Of a DNA stretch of 28,206 nt, positions 8,304-15,055 are shown one piece after another. The notes beneath the pieces are model-generated. The model was not told the DNA's origin. It saw nothing but the letters and a program-made list of their open reading frames with translations, and searched no databases. Positions within the stretch are counted from its first letter, which is position 1. Each line of letters opens with the position of its first letter. A program made the translations under genes and the position numbers. Source of the DNA: Actinomycetes bacterium (GTDB lineage Bacteria > Actinomycetota > Coriobacteriia > Coriobacteriales > JAEZZM01); the NCBI GenBank assembly GCA_023418575.1, contig JAEZZM010000006.1:1-28206 (forward strand), given 5' to 3'.

Positions 8304-9158
8304 CTAACTAATCTCTCCTAATATTCTGGATAATTCTTCCTCGTCCTTGAATTCGATTTCTATCTTGTTTTTTCCACCTACAGTTTTCACCTTTACATTT
8401 GTACCCAGTTTTTGACGCAATTGACGGGCTGCAAGTTTAAAACTTTTTGGTGCACTTGTGCGTTTTGCCTTAGGAGTAGAGCTTAATGAAAATAGGGGAG
8501 CAAGCTTTTCTGTCTCACGCACACTTAATTTATCAGCTACTACCTTATGCGCTAATTTAATCCTTAATTCATCATCAGGAATTGCGAGAATAGCTCGTGC
8601 ATGTCCGGCACTTAGCTTCATTTCGTACAAAAGATTCTGAACCTCTTCAGGTAAATCCAGTAACCTTAAAGCATTAGCTATTGTAGAGCGTGATTTAGAT
8701 ACAGCCTGTGAAAGCTGCTCTTGTGTTAAAGATTCAAGATCAATAAGACGTTTATAACCTCTAGCTTCTTCGATAGGATTAAGATCTACACGCTGCAAAT
8801 TTTCTATAAGGGCAATTTTAAATTTCTCTGACTCATCAAGATCTTTAATCTGTGCTGGAACCGTCTCTAAACCAGCAAGTAGAGCTGCCTGATACCTTCT
8901 CTCTCCAGCAATGATTTGATATTTATCACCCTTTTTTTGTAACAATAATGGTTGCAAAATACCTACAGAGGCTATCGAATCAGAAAGTTCTGCTAGCTCC
9001 GTTTGATTAAAATAGGTTCTTGGTTGATCAGGATTAGCCTGAATTTTCTTAATATCAATCTCTTGAAGGCTATCCTTGCTATTATTTAAACCCGCCTCTG
9101 CACTGGTATCACTTATAAGAATGGATAAACCTTTTCCAAGTCCAGATTTCTTAGCCAC
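8304..9158 (-). CDS. parB: Chromosome-partitioning protein ParB (CTPase, parS-binding)
   Basis: 284 residues, normal for chromosomal ParB. The order is an N-terminal tail starting MAKKSGLGKGL (the usual ParA-contacting segment), the CTP-binding domain with GERRYQA and ENLQR motifs, the helix-turn-helix region (LTQEQLSQAVSKSRSTIANALRLL), and a C-terminal dimerisation domain. ParB clamps onto DNA at parS and spreads with CTP, organising the origin and loading SMC. Three parS-type sites are present in this window. The gene overlaps parA by 8 bases and is followed closely by a small membrane-protein gene. Confidence 0.96.
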   Translation of the reverse strand: MAKKSGLGKGLSILISDTSAEAGLNNSKDSLQEIDIKKIQANPDQPRTYFNQTELAELSDSIASVGILQPLLLQKKGDKYQIIAGERRYQAALLAGLETVPAQIKDLDESEKFKIALIENLQRVDLNPIEEARGYKRLIDLESLTQEQLSQAVSKSRSTIANALRLLDLPEEVQNLLYEMKLSAGHARAILAIPDDELRIKLAHKVVADKLSVRETEKLAPLFSLSSTPKAKRTSAPKSFKLAARQLRQKLGTNVKVKTVGGKNKIEIEFKDEEELSRILGEIS

Positions 9159-9948
9159 GTTTTAACACCTCTTTTGCCAAATCGCGGTATGCGTTTGCAC
9201 CCTTATTCATTGGTGCATATTGAATAATTGATTCTCCATAGGACGGAGCTTCTGATAATTTAACTGTTCTTGGGATAAGTGTCTTAAACATTTTATCGCC
9301 AAAGTAATTTTTAACCTCATCAACAACCTGTTTTGATAAGGAGGTACGCTTATCATACATAGTCATCACAATGCCAAATATCTCAAGTTCTGCATTAAGT
9401 CTCGAGGAAACCATTTTTATCGATTCAAGGAGTTTGGAGACTCCCTCTAAAGCGTAATACTCGCACTGAATTGGAATAAGCACTGACTTGGCTGCAGCTA
9501 AAGCATTGATCGTTAAAAGACCTAGGGATGGAGGACAATCAATAAATATATAATCAAACTCATCAATAACAGGCGCTAGTAACTCTTTTAATCTCATTTC
9601 TCTTGCCATCGCAGAGACAAGTTCAATTTCCGCTCCTGCCAACTGAATGGTCGCTGGAAGAACAAAAACTCCCTTGGCTGAAGTATCAAAAATACAAGTT
9701 TCAGCTTTTACCCCTTGCAATAAACAATCATATACACAATACTCTAACTCATTTTTTTCTATACCTAAGCCAGAGCTGGTATTACCTTGTGGATCAAAAT
9801 CAACGATAAGAACTTTCTGCTTCTTTTCCGCAAGCGCTGCTGATAGATTTATAGCAGTCGTTGATTTGCCAACTCCACCTTTCTGGTTGAGTATAGCAAT
9901 CATTTTTGTTGGTTCATTAGTCTTGCGTTTATAGTCCTTAAAATTCAA
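9151..9948 (-). CDS. parA: Chromosome-partitioning ATPase ParA/Soj
   Basis: 265 residues from the chosen start. The deviant Walker A motif KGGVGKST is at residues 23-30, Walker B is FIDCPPSLG, and DFDPQGN is the usual ParA signature. ParA dimers bind DNA non-specifically with ATP and move ParB-parS complexes. A TTG at 9948 is chosen because AGGAGG lies 4 bases upstream. The ATG at 9903 (MIAILNQKGG) has no visible ribosome site, and the longest frame from 9972 starts upstream of that ribosome site. A perfect parS lies 36 bases upstream of the start, so ParB binding could affect its expression. Chromosomal ParA usually has few residues before the Walker motif, so the 15-residue lead is slightly long. 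Confidence 0.94.
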   Translation of the reverse strand: MNFKDYKRKTNEPTKMIAILNQKGGVGKSTTAINLSAALAEKKQKVLIVDFDPQGNTSSGLGIEKNELEYCVYDCLLQGVKAETCIFDTSAKGVFVLPATIQLAGAEIELVSAMAREMRLKELLAPVIDEFDYIFIDCPPSLGLLTINALAAAKSVLIPIQCEYYALEGVSKLLESIKMVSSRLNAELEIFGIVMTMYDKRTSLSKQVVDEVKNYFGDKMFKTLIPRTVKLSEAPSYGESIIQYAPMNKGANAYRDLAKEVLKRG

Positions 9949-9983
9949 GGATCCTCCTAGTAATACCTGCAATTTTATTAAAA

Positions 9984-9999
9984 TGTTTCACGTGAAACA
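9984..9999. promoter_or_regulatory. Perfect parS site upstream of parA
   Basis: TGTTTCACGTGAAACA is identical to the parS consensus, and the palindrome extends to 20 bases (9982-10001). It is intergenic, between rsmG and parA, and is the best parS match in the window. Confidence 0.95.
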
Positions 10000-10032
10000 T
10001 TCTATTTACCATCCCTAGCAAACAAAAATATC

Positions 10033-10806
10033 TTAAGCTAGGGGAGACTTATGTGCTTTACCCACTCTTCTTGGTAGTTTAATAGTCTCTTCATGCTCTT
10101 TAAAGTATAGCAACAGCTTTCGAGAACCATAGCCAAGTGGTAAATTAAGGTCAAAAGAATCACATAGTTTTAAACCTAAAACATCACTTAGCTTATCAGC
10201 CCTTTTAATTTCATCATCACAATCAGGCCCTTTTGAGAATAAAGCATAAGATCCCAATCTAAGTAAGGGAGCTGCATACTCAAGAAGAGATGGTAAGGAA
10301 TCCATAGCTCGAGCGGTCAGAAGATCAAAACTCTTATACAAATCAGGTAACAAACAAGCTTCTTCACATCTTAAATCAATTATCGTAATATCAAGCCCCA
10401 TCTCTTTATTTACTTTAGAGAGGATCTGAGCTTTTTTCTTAACTGATTCAATACCAAAAGTACTAAAGTCATTAGTTATGCCGATAGGGAAGAGGGGAAA
10501 GCCTCCTCCACAACCTATATCTACATAGTTAATCTTCTTATTTTCACCCGCAGCTTGCTTTGTCTCAATGAGGTTTTCAATAATCTTACTAATAACAATC
10601 TGATAAGAAAGAGAATCTGCAATATTTAAAACTAAGGCGTCCTTATACTCTCTAATAGCAGTGAGATTAATATCCTCATTCTCTTTATATATGAGATCGC
10701 CAAACTTCAAGACTTGTATAAATGTTTCTTCTGAAATATCTAAATCATAAGCACCTAAGAAGTCTTTAAGTAAGTTCAAGCTATGATCCTTTTTTTCTAA
10801 AAACAT
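10033..10806 (-). CDS. rsmG: 16S rRNA (guanine527-N7)-methyltransferase RsmG (GidB)
   Basis: SAM-dependent methyltransferase for G527 of 16S rRNA. The SAM-binding motif is YVDIGCGGGFPLFPIGI, followed by the LTARAMDSLPSLLEYA segment typical of RsmG. The open frame continues to an ATG at 10896, but the extra 30 residues are a hydrophobic stretch foreign to the family. The ATG at 10806 (MFLEKKDHS) has AAGGAG four bases upstream and gives 257 residues, near the normal length. It is the first gene of the rsmG-parA-parB unit. The jag-operon terminator lies upstream, so rsmG needs its own promoter, which I could not pin down. Confidence 0.92.
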   Translation of the reverse strand: MFLEKKDHSLNLLKDFLGAYDLDISEETFIQVLKFGDLIYKENEDINLTAIREYKDALVLNIADSLSYQIVISKIIENLIETKQAAGENKKINYVDIGCGGGFPLFPIGITNDFSTFGIESVKKKAQILSKVNKEMGLDITIIDLRCEEACLLPDLYKSFDLLTARAMDSLPSLLEYAAPLLRLGSYALFSKGPDCDDEIKRADKLSDVLGLKLCDSFDLNLPLGYGSRKLLLYFKEHEETIKLPRRVGKAHKSPLA

Positions 10807-10978
10807 CTCACTCCTTTTGAGACCTAACTGTAAAACTAAGTATAGGTATATCATCAGAAAAAATATAGTAAATATCTTAAGAAGAGCTCGTTCCAATACA
10901 ATAAATACCTTAATGATTTATAGGAACCAGAGAAAAATATAATTGAAACTCTTAACACCTTGAGATTCTAAGTCCATA

Positions 10979-11017
10979 TTATGACAAAAGTTTTTGAATA
11001 GAGAATATTTGTCATAA
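10979..11017. repeat. 10-bp perfect inverted repeat in the rsmG upstream region
   Basis: TTATGACAAA (10979-10988) and TTTGTCATAA (11008-11017) are perfect inverted arms separated by 19 bases, in the 354-base gap between rsmG and jag. The minus-strand arm contains TTGTCA, a possible -35 hexamer for rsmG, so the repeat may be an operator. The same gap holds a 13-base direct repeat (AAAGTTAAAGCTT at 11032 and 11062) and the jag terminator, and no credible gene. Confidence 0.5.
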
Positions 11018-11079
11018 CTATCAAGTGGGATAAAGTTAAAGCTTAATAATCCGGCTAAATCAAAGTTAAAGCTTCATCT

Positions 11080-11114
11080 AATAACAAAAGCTCCTACCTC
11101 AAGGATAGGAGCTT
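11080..11114 (-). terminator. Rho-independent terminator of the rpmH-jag operon
   Basis: Minus-strand stem of 9 perfect base pairs (AAGCTCCTA, 11088-11096, paired with 11106-11114), 9-base loop, followed by TTTTGTTAT. It lies about 45 bases after the jag stop. Confidence 0.8.
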
Positions 11115-11160
11115 AGATTCACTAGAGATATAAAAACAAAAATGAATTTCAGAACTAGAC

Positions 11161-11847
11161 TTAACGCTCTTGCCTTAACTGAATAACAACTCTACGTTCA
11201 GGTTCTTCACCTTCAGAATAAGTGCTCACCTTTTTATTAGAACGAAGAGTCATGTGGATTACACGTCTATCGTAAGAGCTCATGGGGTGAAGTTTTACAG
11301 GCCTGCGCGTGCGCACAGCTCTCTCAGCAGCATTAAAAGCTATATCTTCAAGCTTGCGCTGGCGTCTATTTTTATATGACTCAATATCAATAATGATAGG
11401 GAATCTAAAACCAATACGCTTATTTACAATACTTGAAACCATAAGCTGAAGAGCTTCCAGGGTCTTACCGTGTCGACCTATAAGAACCGCTAAATCTGGA
11501 TTCATAATGTCAAAGATAAGCTCTCCTCGACCACCTTCATATTCATCAATAACTGAATCTTCTGCGTCAAAGAATTCCAAAACTTGTTTAAGAGTTTCCA
11601 AGCTTATATTTGCAATGAAATCTATATCTTCATCAGTGAGTCCCTCGCCGATTTTATAGCGGCGAGCCAATTCTGGGTAGGGGAGATGATCAAAACTAAG
11701 TTGCTCAAGTTCCTCTTCAGCTTCAGAATTATCGAACTCCTGTTCGTCTTCTTCATATTCAAAATCTTCAGCTTGAGAATCTATTCCTAAGATCTCAAAC
11801 GAATCATCCTCTGTAGAAAAGATATCCTCATTATGTACTTCTGACAT
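11161..11847 (-). CDS. jag: Jag/KhpB-like KH-R3H RNA-binding protein
   Basis: 228 residues. The N-terminal half is strongly acidic (Glu/Asp-rich). A KH domain with the signature LIGRHGKTLEALQ follows, then a C-terminal R3H domain (RPVKLHPMSSYDRRVIHM). Jag/KhpB binds RNA and in Gram-positives influences cell elongation and division; it usually sits next to yidC. It starts 9 bases after yidC with ribosome site AGAGGTAA, and a terminator follows. The typical Jag_N domain of Firmicutes is not evident and is replaced by the acidic region. Confidence 0.9.
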   Translation of the reverse strand: MSEVHNEDIFSTEDDSFEILGIDSQAEDFEYEEDEQEFDNSEAEEELEQLSFDHLPYPELARRYKIGEGLTDEDIDFIANISLETLKQVLEFFDAEDSVIDEYEGGRGELIFDIMNPDLAVLIGRHGKTLEALQLMVSSIVNKRIGFRFPIIIDIESYKNRRQRKLEDIAFNAAERAVRTRRPVKLHPMSSYDRRVIHMTLRSNKKVSTYSEGEEPERRVVIQLRQER

Positions 11848-11856
11848 ATATTACCT

Positions 11857-12600
11857 CTATTTTTTCTTTTTAGGACGAGCTTTTTTATCTTGGCGTACTA
11901 CGTTAACTTCAATAGGTTCATAGACCTTTTTGGCAGCCTCTTCAACTGCGGCCTGATGTTTAACCTTTTTAGTAATAATAAATTGCTGTATAAGCCCCCA
12001 GAATGCTGAGGTATCCCAATAAAGCAGAACACCGGTTGGCGCTAACCAACCAAACCAAAGCATCATAACACCCATAACAACAGACATTATCTTAATGTTC
12101 TTATCGACATTTTGCTGCATATACATAGGAATCAAGGTTAAAGTACCAAAGAGAAGCACCATAATAATGTAAGGCAGTGCAGCAATAAGACCTTGATTAG
12201 TAAACATCTGCTGTGGAGTAGCAGTCAAGTTAATCATATTTAAAAGGGTTGCTCCACTTTGAATATGACTACTTAATACTTGGAATAAGGCGATAAATAC
12301 GGGCATCTGAATCAAGATAGGAAGACATCCAGCTGCAGGATTGAATTTATTCTCAGAATAAAACTTCATCATTTCCTGATTTAAGCGCTGCGGATCATCC
12401 TTATAGCGCTCCTGCAGAGCTTTTAACTTAGGCTGGAGCTGCTGCATATGAGCCATAGATTTCTGCTGTTTCAGCGTTAATGGCATCAAGATAATACGTA
12501 AAATAATGGTAACAACGATAATAGAAAGACCCCAGTCTCCCAAATGGTCTGCAAAAAACTGCAAGACCATAAAGATGAAGTCTTTAAACCATGTCCACAT
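11857..12600 (-). CDS. yidC: YidC/Oxa1 membrane protein insertase, short form
   Basis: 247 residues, the short form without the large periplasmic domain of Gram-negatives. Hydrophobic segments are visible at about 22-43, 88-112, 135-160 and 168-200. The conserved groove arginine is R35 in IILRIILMPLTLKQQKSM. The coiled cytoplasmic loop LQPKLKALQERYKDDPQRLNQ and the motif NPAAGCLPILIQMPVFIALF are family hallmarks. The C-terminal tail is basic (KKARPKKKK), suited to ribosome contact. No lipoprotein signal peptide is present, unlike Bacillus SpoIIIJ. It lies between yidD and jag in the conserved operon. Confidence 0.95.
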   Translation of the reverse strand: MWTWFKDFIFMVLQFFADHLGDWGLSIIVVTIILRIILMPLTLKQQKSMAHMQQLQPKLKALQERYKDDPQRLNQEMMKFYSENKFNPAAGCLPILIQMPVFIALFQVLSSHIQSGATLLNMINLTATPQQMFTNQGLIAALPYIIMVLLFGTLTLIPMYMQQNVDKNIKIMSVVMGVMMLWFGWLAPTGVLLYWDTSAFWGLIQQFIITKKVKHQAAVEEAAKKVYEPIEVNVVRQDKKARPKKKK

Positions 12601-12643
12601 CTCTGTTTTTACACCTTCTTACTGTATATACTTCTTATTCTTC

Positions 12644-12895
12644 TTATGGTACTGGATCATATCCACCCTCATGCCAAGGGTGACAACGTAAAATCCTTTT
12701 AATTGCAAGCCATGATCCTTTTATAGCGCCATATTTCTCTAAAGCCTCAATTGCATACTGAGAACAAGTTGGTGTATAAATACAGCTTTTTGGCAATAGC
12801 GGAGAAATACAAATTTGATATATGCGTACAAGAAGACGAAGAGCTAAACGAGGCAGTCGCAGTAAGAACTTAAGAGATTTACTTAGATATACCAT
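12644..12895 (-). CDS. yidD: YidD membrane protein insertion efficiency factor
   Basis: 83 residues, the normal size. The family core is present: YTPTCSQYAIEALEKYG with the conserved cysteine, then LRCHPWHEGGYDPVP. An N-terminal amphipathic helix (LSKSLKFLLRLPRLALRLL) would bind the inner face of the membrane. The ribosome site AAGGA precedes the ATG by 6 bases. It sits in the standard place between rnpA and yidC and helps YidC-dependent insertion. Confidence 0.95.
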   Translation of the reverse strand: MVYLSKSLKFLLRLPRLALRLLVRIYQICISPLLPKSCIYTPTCSQYAIEALEKYGAIKGSWLAIKRILRCHPWHEGGYDPVP

Positions 12896-12963
12896 ACGTC
12901 TTCCTTATCTTAGATCTCTCATATCACACATGAGCTAAGCTTTAAATCTATTATTCTGCACGT

Positions 12964-13284
12964 TTAAACACCAGCTGAATCTAGGAGCTTATTAATAGCA
13001 GTAATTAGTTGATTAAGCTGAGCATCCTTTGTTTTAGAGGTTGCGATAAATACACACTGTGCGCTAGGCTGTCTCTCACTCAGGCGAAAGGCTTCACGCA
13101 TCATACGCTTAGCTTTATTACGCATGACTGCTCCACCCGTTTTTTTACCTGCTATGAAAGCAACGCGACCAGACTGATCGCGTTGCTCACAAGGACATAT
13201 TAAAAGTTTCAATAAGCCATGATGTTGCCAGGAGCCTGTCTTAAAAATGGTGTCGATATCTTTTTTTGATTTGATTCGATCCAT
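12964..13284 (-). CDS. rnpA: Ribonuclease P protein component
   Basis: 106 residues. The protein subunit of RNase P assists the catalytic RNA in maturing tRNA 5' ends. The conserved basic helix is RNKAKRMMREAFRL (equivalent to the RNR motif), and the N-terminal segment IKSKKDIDTIFKTG matches the family. It lies 25 bases downstream of rpmH, as in most bacteria. Confidence 0.94.
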   Translation of the reverse strand: MDRIKSKKDIDTIFKTGSWQHHGLLKLLICPCEQRDQSGRVAFIAGKKTGGAVMRNKAKRMMREAFRLSERQPSAQCVFIATSKTKDAQLNQLITAINKLLDSAGV

Positions 13285-13309
13285 GTTAAAGCAAGTCTCT
13301 AGCTATGCA

Positions 13310-13444
13310 TTAGACGCAAAGACGCTTGCGACCCTTAGCACGACGACGAGCTAAAACCTGACGGCCACCTTTGGTTGCCATACGAGAGCGAAAACCGTGG
13401 CACTTAGCACGCTTGCGCTTATTAGGTTGATAAGTACGTTTCAT
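13310..13444 (-). CDS. rpmH: 50S ribosomal protein L34
   Basis: 44-residue basic protein starting MKRTYQPNKRKRAKCHGFRS and ending KGRKRLCV, a clear L34. Two ATGs lie close together. The second (13444) is chosen because AGGAGG is 8 bases upstream, whereas it is only 2 bases from the first, and because it gives the normal MKRTYQP start. First gene of the rpmH-rnpA-yidD-yidC-jag operon. Confidence 0.96.
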   Translation of the reverse strand: MKRTYQPNKRKRAKCHGFRSRMATKGGRQVLARRRAKGRKRLCV

Positions 13445-13540
13445 GTTCATTTCCTCCTGACAATGTAAAAACCTGATAACAGAGTATTACCACCGTCATC
13501 AGGTTGAATAAACTGCATGATTAATTACATAAGCTTTGAT

Positions 13541-13570
13541 ATTTTACCGAGCATAGACCCTAACTGTCAA
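13541..13570 (-). promoter_or_regulatory. Sigma70-type promoter of the rpmH operon
   Basis: On the minus strand a perfect -35 TTGACA (13570-13565) and a -10 TAAAAT (13546-13541) are separated by 18 bases. This gives a leader of roughly 90 bases before rpmH. Within the leader are 8-base inverted arms AACCTGAT (13470-13477) and ATCAGGTT (13498-13505). Confidence 0.75.
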
Positions 13571-13661
13571 CTTAAGCTGGACTTTATTCAGTTCTTTAAT
13601 CATTTTTTAGCTAGATTTATGTCATCTTCCATAAAATCAACAAAGCTTTGCTTCTTTCATC

Positions 13662-13798
13662 TTTTCCACCTATATGGAAAACATGGTGTAATTGTTGAAA
13701 ACTACCTGTAAAAATATAAAAACTACGGTGGAAATTATGGAAAACATTTAGAAAAACGGAGATAAATGCTAGAAAAATATGAATTAAAGTTTTCCACA
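13662..13798. other. Upstream half of probable oriC with DnaA-box-like sites
   Basis: The 456-base AT-rich gap between divergent rpmH and the GHKL gene holds a cluster of TTTTCCAC-type 9-mers: TTTTCCACC at 13662-13670, its inverted partner TGGAAAA at 13675-13681 (7-base arms, 6-base spacer), GGTGGAAAT at 13727-13735, TATGGAAAA at 13736-13744 and TTTTCCACA at 13790-13798. TTTTCCACA is one base from the classical TTATCCACA box. Gene orientation switches here and dnaA is close by. From about 13801 to 13900 the sequence is A-rich and may include the unwinding element and the promoter of the next gene. Confidence 0.7.
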
Positions 13799-13900
13799 TT
13801 CAGCAGCACAGATAGAGTAAAATAAGGTATGCTGTATGATATTGAAATCTCTCAATGATATGAAATATAAGAAAAATGAGAATAAAAGAAAGAAATTGCA

Positions 13901-15040
13901 ATGGAAAACCTGAAGGATTCTCCAATCTACCCAAGCGGTGTAAGCGCCTACACTCCATCTGCTTACAAAGCAGCTGTAGATGAACAACAAAACAATTCTA
14001 ATACCCAGGTTTCTCAAACCCCCATTAAAGACTATTCTCATATAGATTTTACTGAGATCAAATACCCTGCGCGTATAGCTGTCTATGATGACCTTCTTTC
14101 ATCGCCCAGGGTTTTAGTGGTAGAACCTTGTGAGGTTTCTGAATACCTTAATAAAATAAGCACCGCAAGTTATGATTTTGCTCATCAACAAGGAAGCACT
14201 ATCCCTTATACGGTGATTAGAGAGCTGGTAGAAAACTTTATTCATGCATACTTTATTGAGCCCACTGTATCTATTTTAGATAATGGCTCAACTATACGTT
14301 TCACTGATCAAGGCCCTGGCATAAGCGATATAGAACAGGCAAAAAAGCCAGGTGTAACATCAGCAAACTTTAAAATGAAGCGCTATATCAGGGGTGTTGG
14401 ATCTGGTCTACCAACTGTTAATGAATATCTAAGCACCCAAGGCGGAAGCTTGCAAATTGAAAATAACATCCATTCAGGTTGTGTAGTAACCATCTCTATA
14501 AAGTCTGCAAAGGATCACAGTCAAACAGAAGCTATAGAAGAAGCTAATCAAACACAAACACAAGCGCACATACAAACGCAAGCGCACATACAAACGCAAG
14601 CGCAAACATACGCACAAGCACAAGAAGCAATACAGCCAAGCATTAACGCAGTATTAGCAACACAATTACAAGAGCAAATTCAAACTCAAGAGCCCCAAGA
14701 GCGAAAAGAGCTCAACAGCACTCAAGTTGACGAGATATTCAATGCTATGAGCTTTGAGGAATACCAAGCTTTTATCGCAGGGCAATATGGTGAAGGCCAT
14801 ACAAAGCAAGGGAAACAAGAAATCACGCTTACCAGTAGACAAGTAAAAGTCCTTAAAACTACACTACATTTAGGTAAGGTAGGTCCAACAGAACTTAAAG
14901 AAATACTCAACATTAGTGATGCTACAGCACATAGGGATCTTAAATACTTAGAGCAACTTGGTTATATCAACGCTGATGATACCGGTAATAAAAAGCGCTC
15001 CTTAACAGAGCAAGGCTTTAACTACCTTAAGAGCTTATAG
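13901..15040 (+). CDS. GHKL-ATPase and winged-helix protein next to oriC, function unknown
   Basis: 379 residues. A GHKL (HATPase_c) fold is indicated by the N box E108-xxx-N112 (RELVENFIHAY), the G1 box D136-QGPGI and the G2 box GVGSGLP (165-171). There is no histidine-kinase dimerisation domain or phospho-acceptor histidine. After a Gln/Ala/Thr-rich low-complexity linker (about 205-275, with tandem repeats), residues about 308-379 form a winged helix-turn-helix (LTSRQVKVLKTTL, SDATAHRDLKYLEQLGYI). The GHKL-to-wHTH order resembles the C-terminal half of AlbA_2/HATPase_c_4 'RecG-like' regulators, but the AlbA_2 domain is missing. It lies 15 bases before dnaA, directly after DnaA-box-like sites. 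A nucleotide-controlled DNA-binding regulator of initiation or of dnaA is my inference. The ribosome site is weak (AAAGAAAG). Confidence 0.85.
   Translation: MENLKDSPIYPSGVSAYTPSAYKAAVDEQQNNSNTQVSQTPIKDYSHIDFTEIKYPARIAVYDDLLSSPRVLVVEPCEVSEYLNKISTASYDFAHQQGSTIPYTVIRELVENFIHAYFIEPTVSILDNGSTIRFTDQGPGISDIEQAKKPGVTSANFKMKRYIRGVGSGLPTVNEYLSTQGGSLQIENNIHSGCVVTISIKSAKDHSQTEAIEEANQTQTQAHIQTQAHIQTQAQTYAQAQEAIQPSINAVLATQLQEQIQTQEPQERKELNSTQVDEIFNAMSFEEYQAFIAGQYGEGHTKQGKQEITLTSRQVKVLKTTLHLGKVGPTELKEILNISDATAHRDLKYLEQLGYINADDTGNKKRSLTEQGFNYLKSL
14561..14612 (+). repeat. 18-base tandem repeat in the linker of the GHKL gene
   Basis: The unit CAAGCGCACATACAAACG occurs exactly twice (14561-14578, 14579-14596), followed by a diverged partial copy from 14597. 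It encodes repeated HIQTQA and sits in the low-complexity linker, a likely site of length variation. Confidence 0.85.
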
Positions 15041-15055
15041 ATTAGGTAAGATACA

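Noticed and set aside
8370..8378. TTTTCCACC inside parB as a further oriC box
   Set aside because: Single copy within a coding sequence, 5 kb from the cluster; likely chance.
9949..9972. Longer parA start at 9972
   Set aside because: The AGGAGG ribosome site lies inside this extension, just upstream of the TTG at 9948, so translation should start after it.
10807..10896. 30-residue hydrophobic N-terminal extension of rsmG
   Set aside because: The ATG at 10806 has a good AAGGAG site and fits the family length; RsmG is cytosolic, so a membrane-like extension is unlikely.
13517..13799. Short open frames on both strands in the rpmH-GHKL gap
   Set aside because: No ribosome sites, AT-rich composition, and overlap with the rpmH promoter and DnaA boxes.
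14561..14612. Short CRISPR-like array
   Set aside because: Repeats are directly adjacent with no spacers and keep the reading frame of the GHKL protein.
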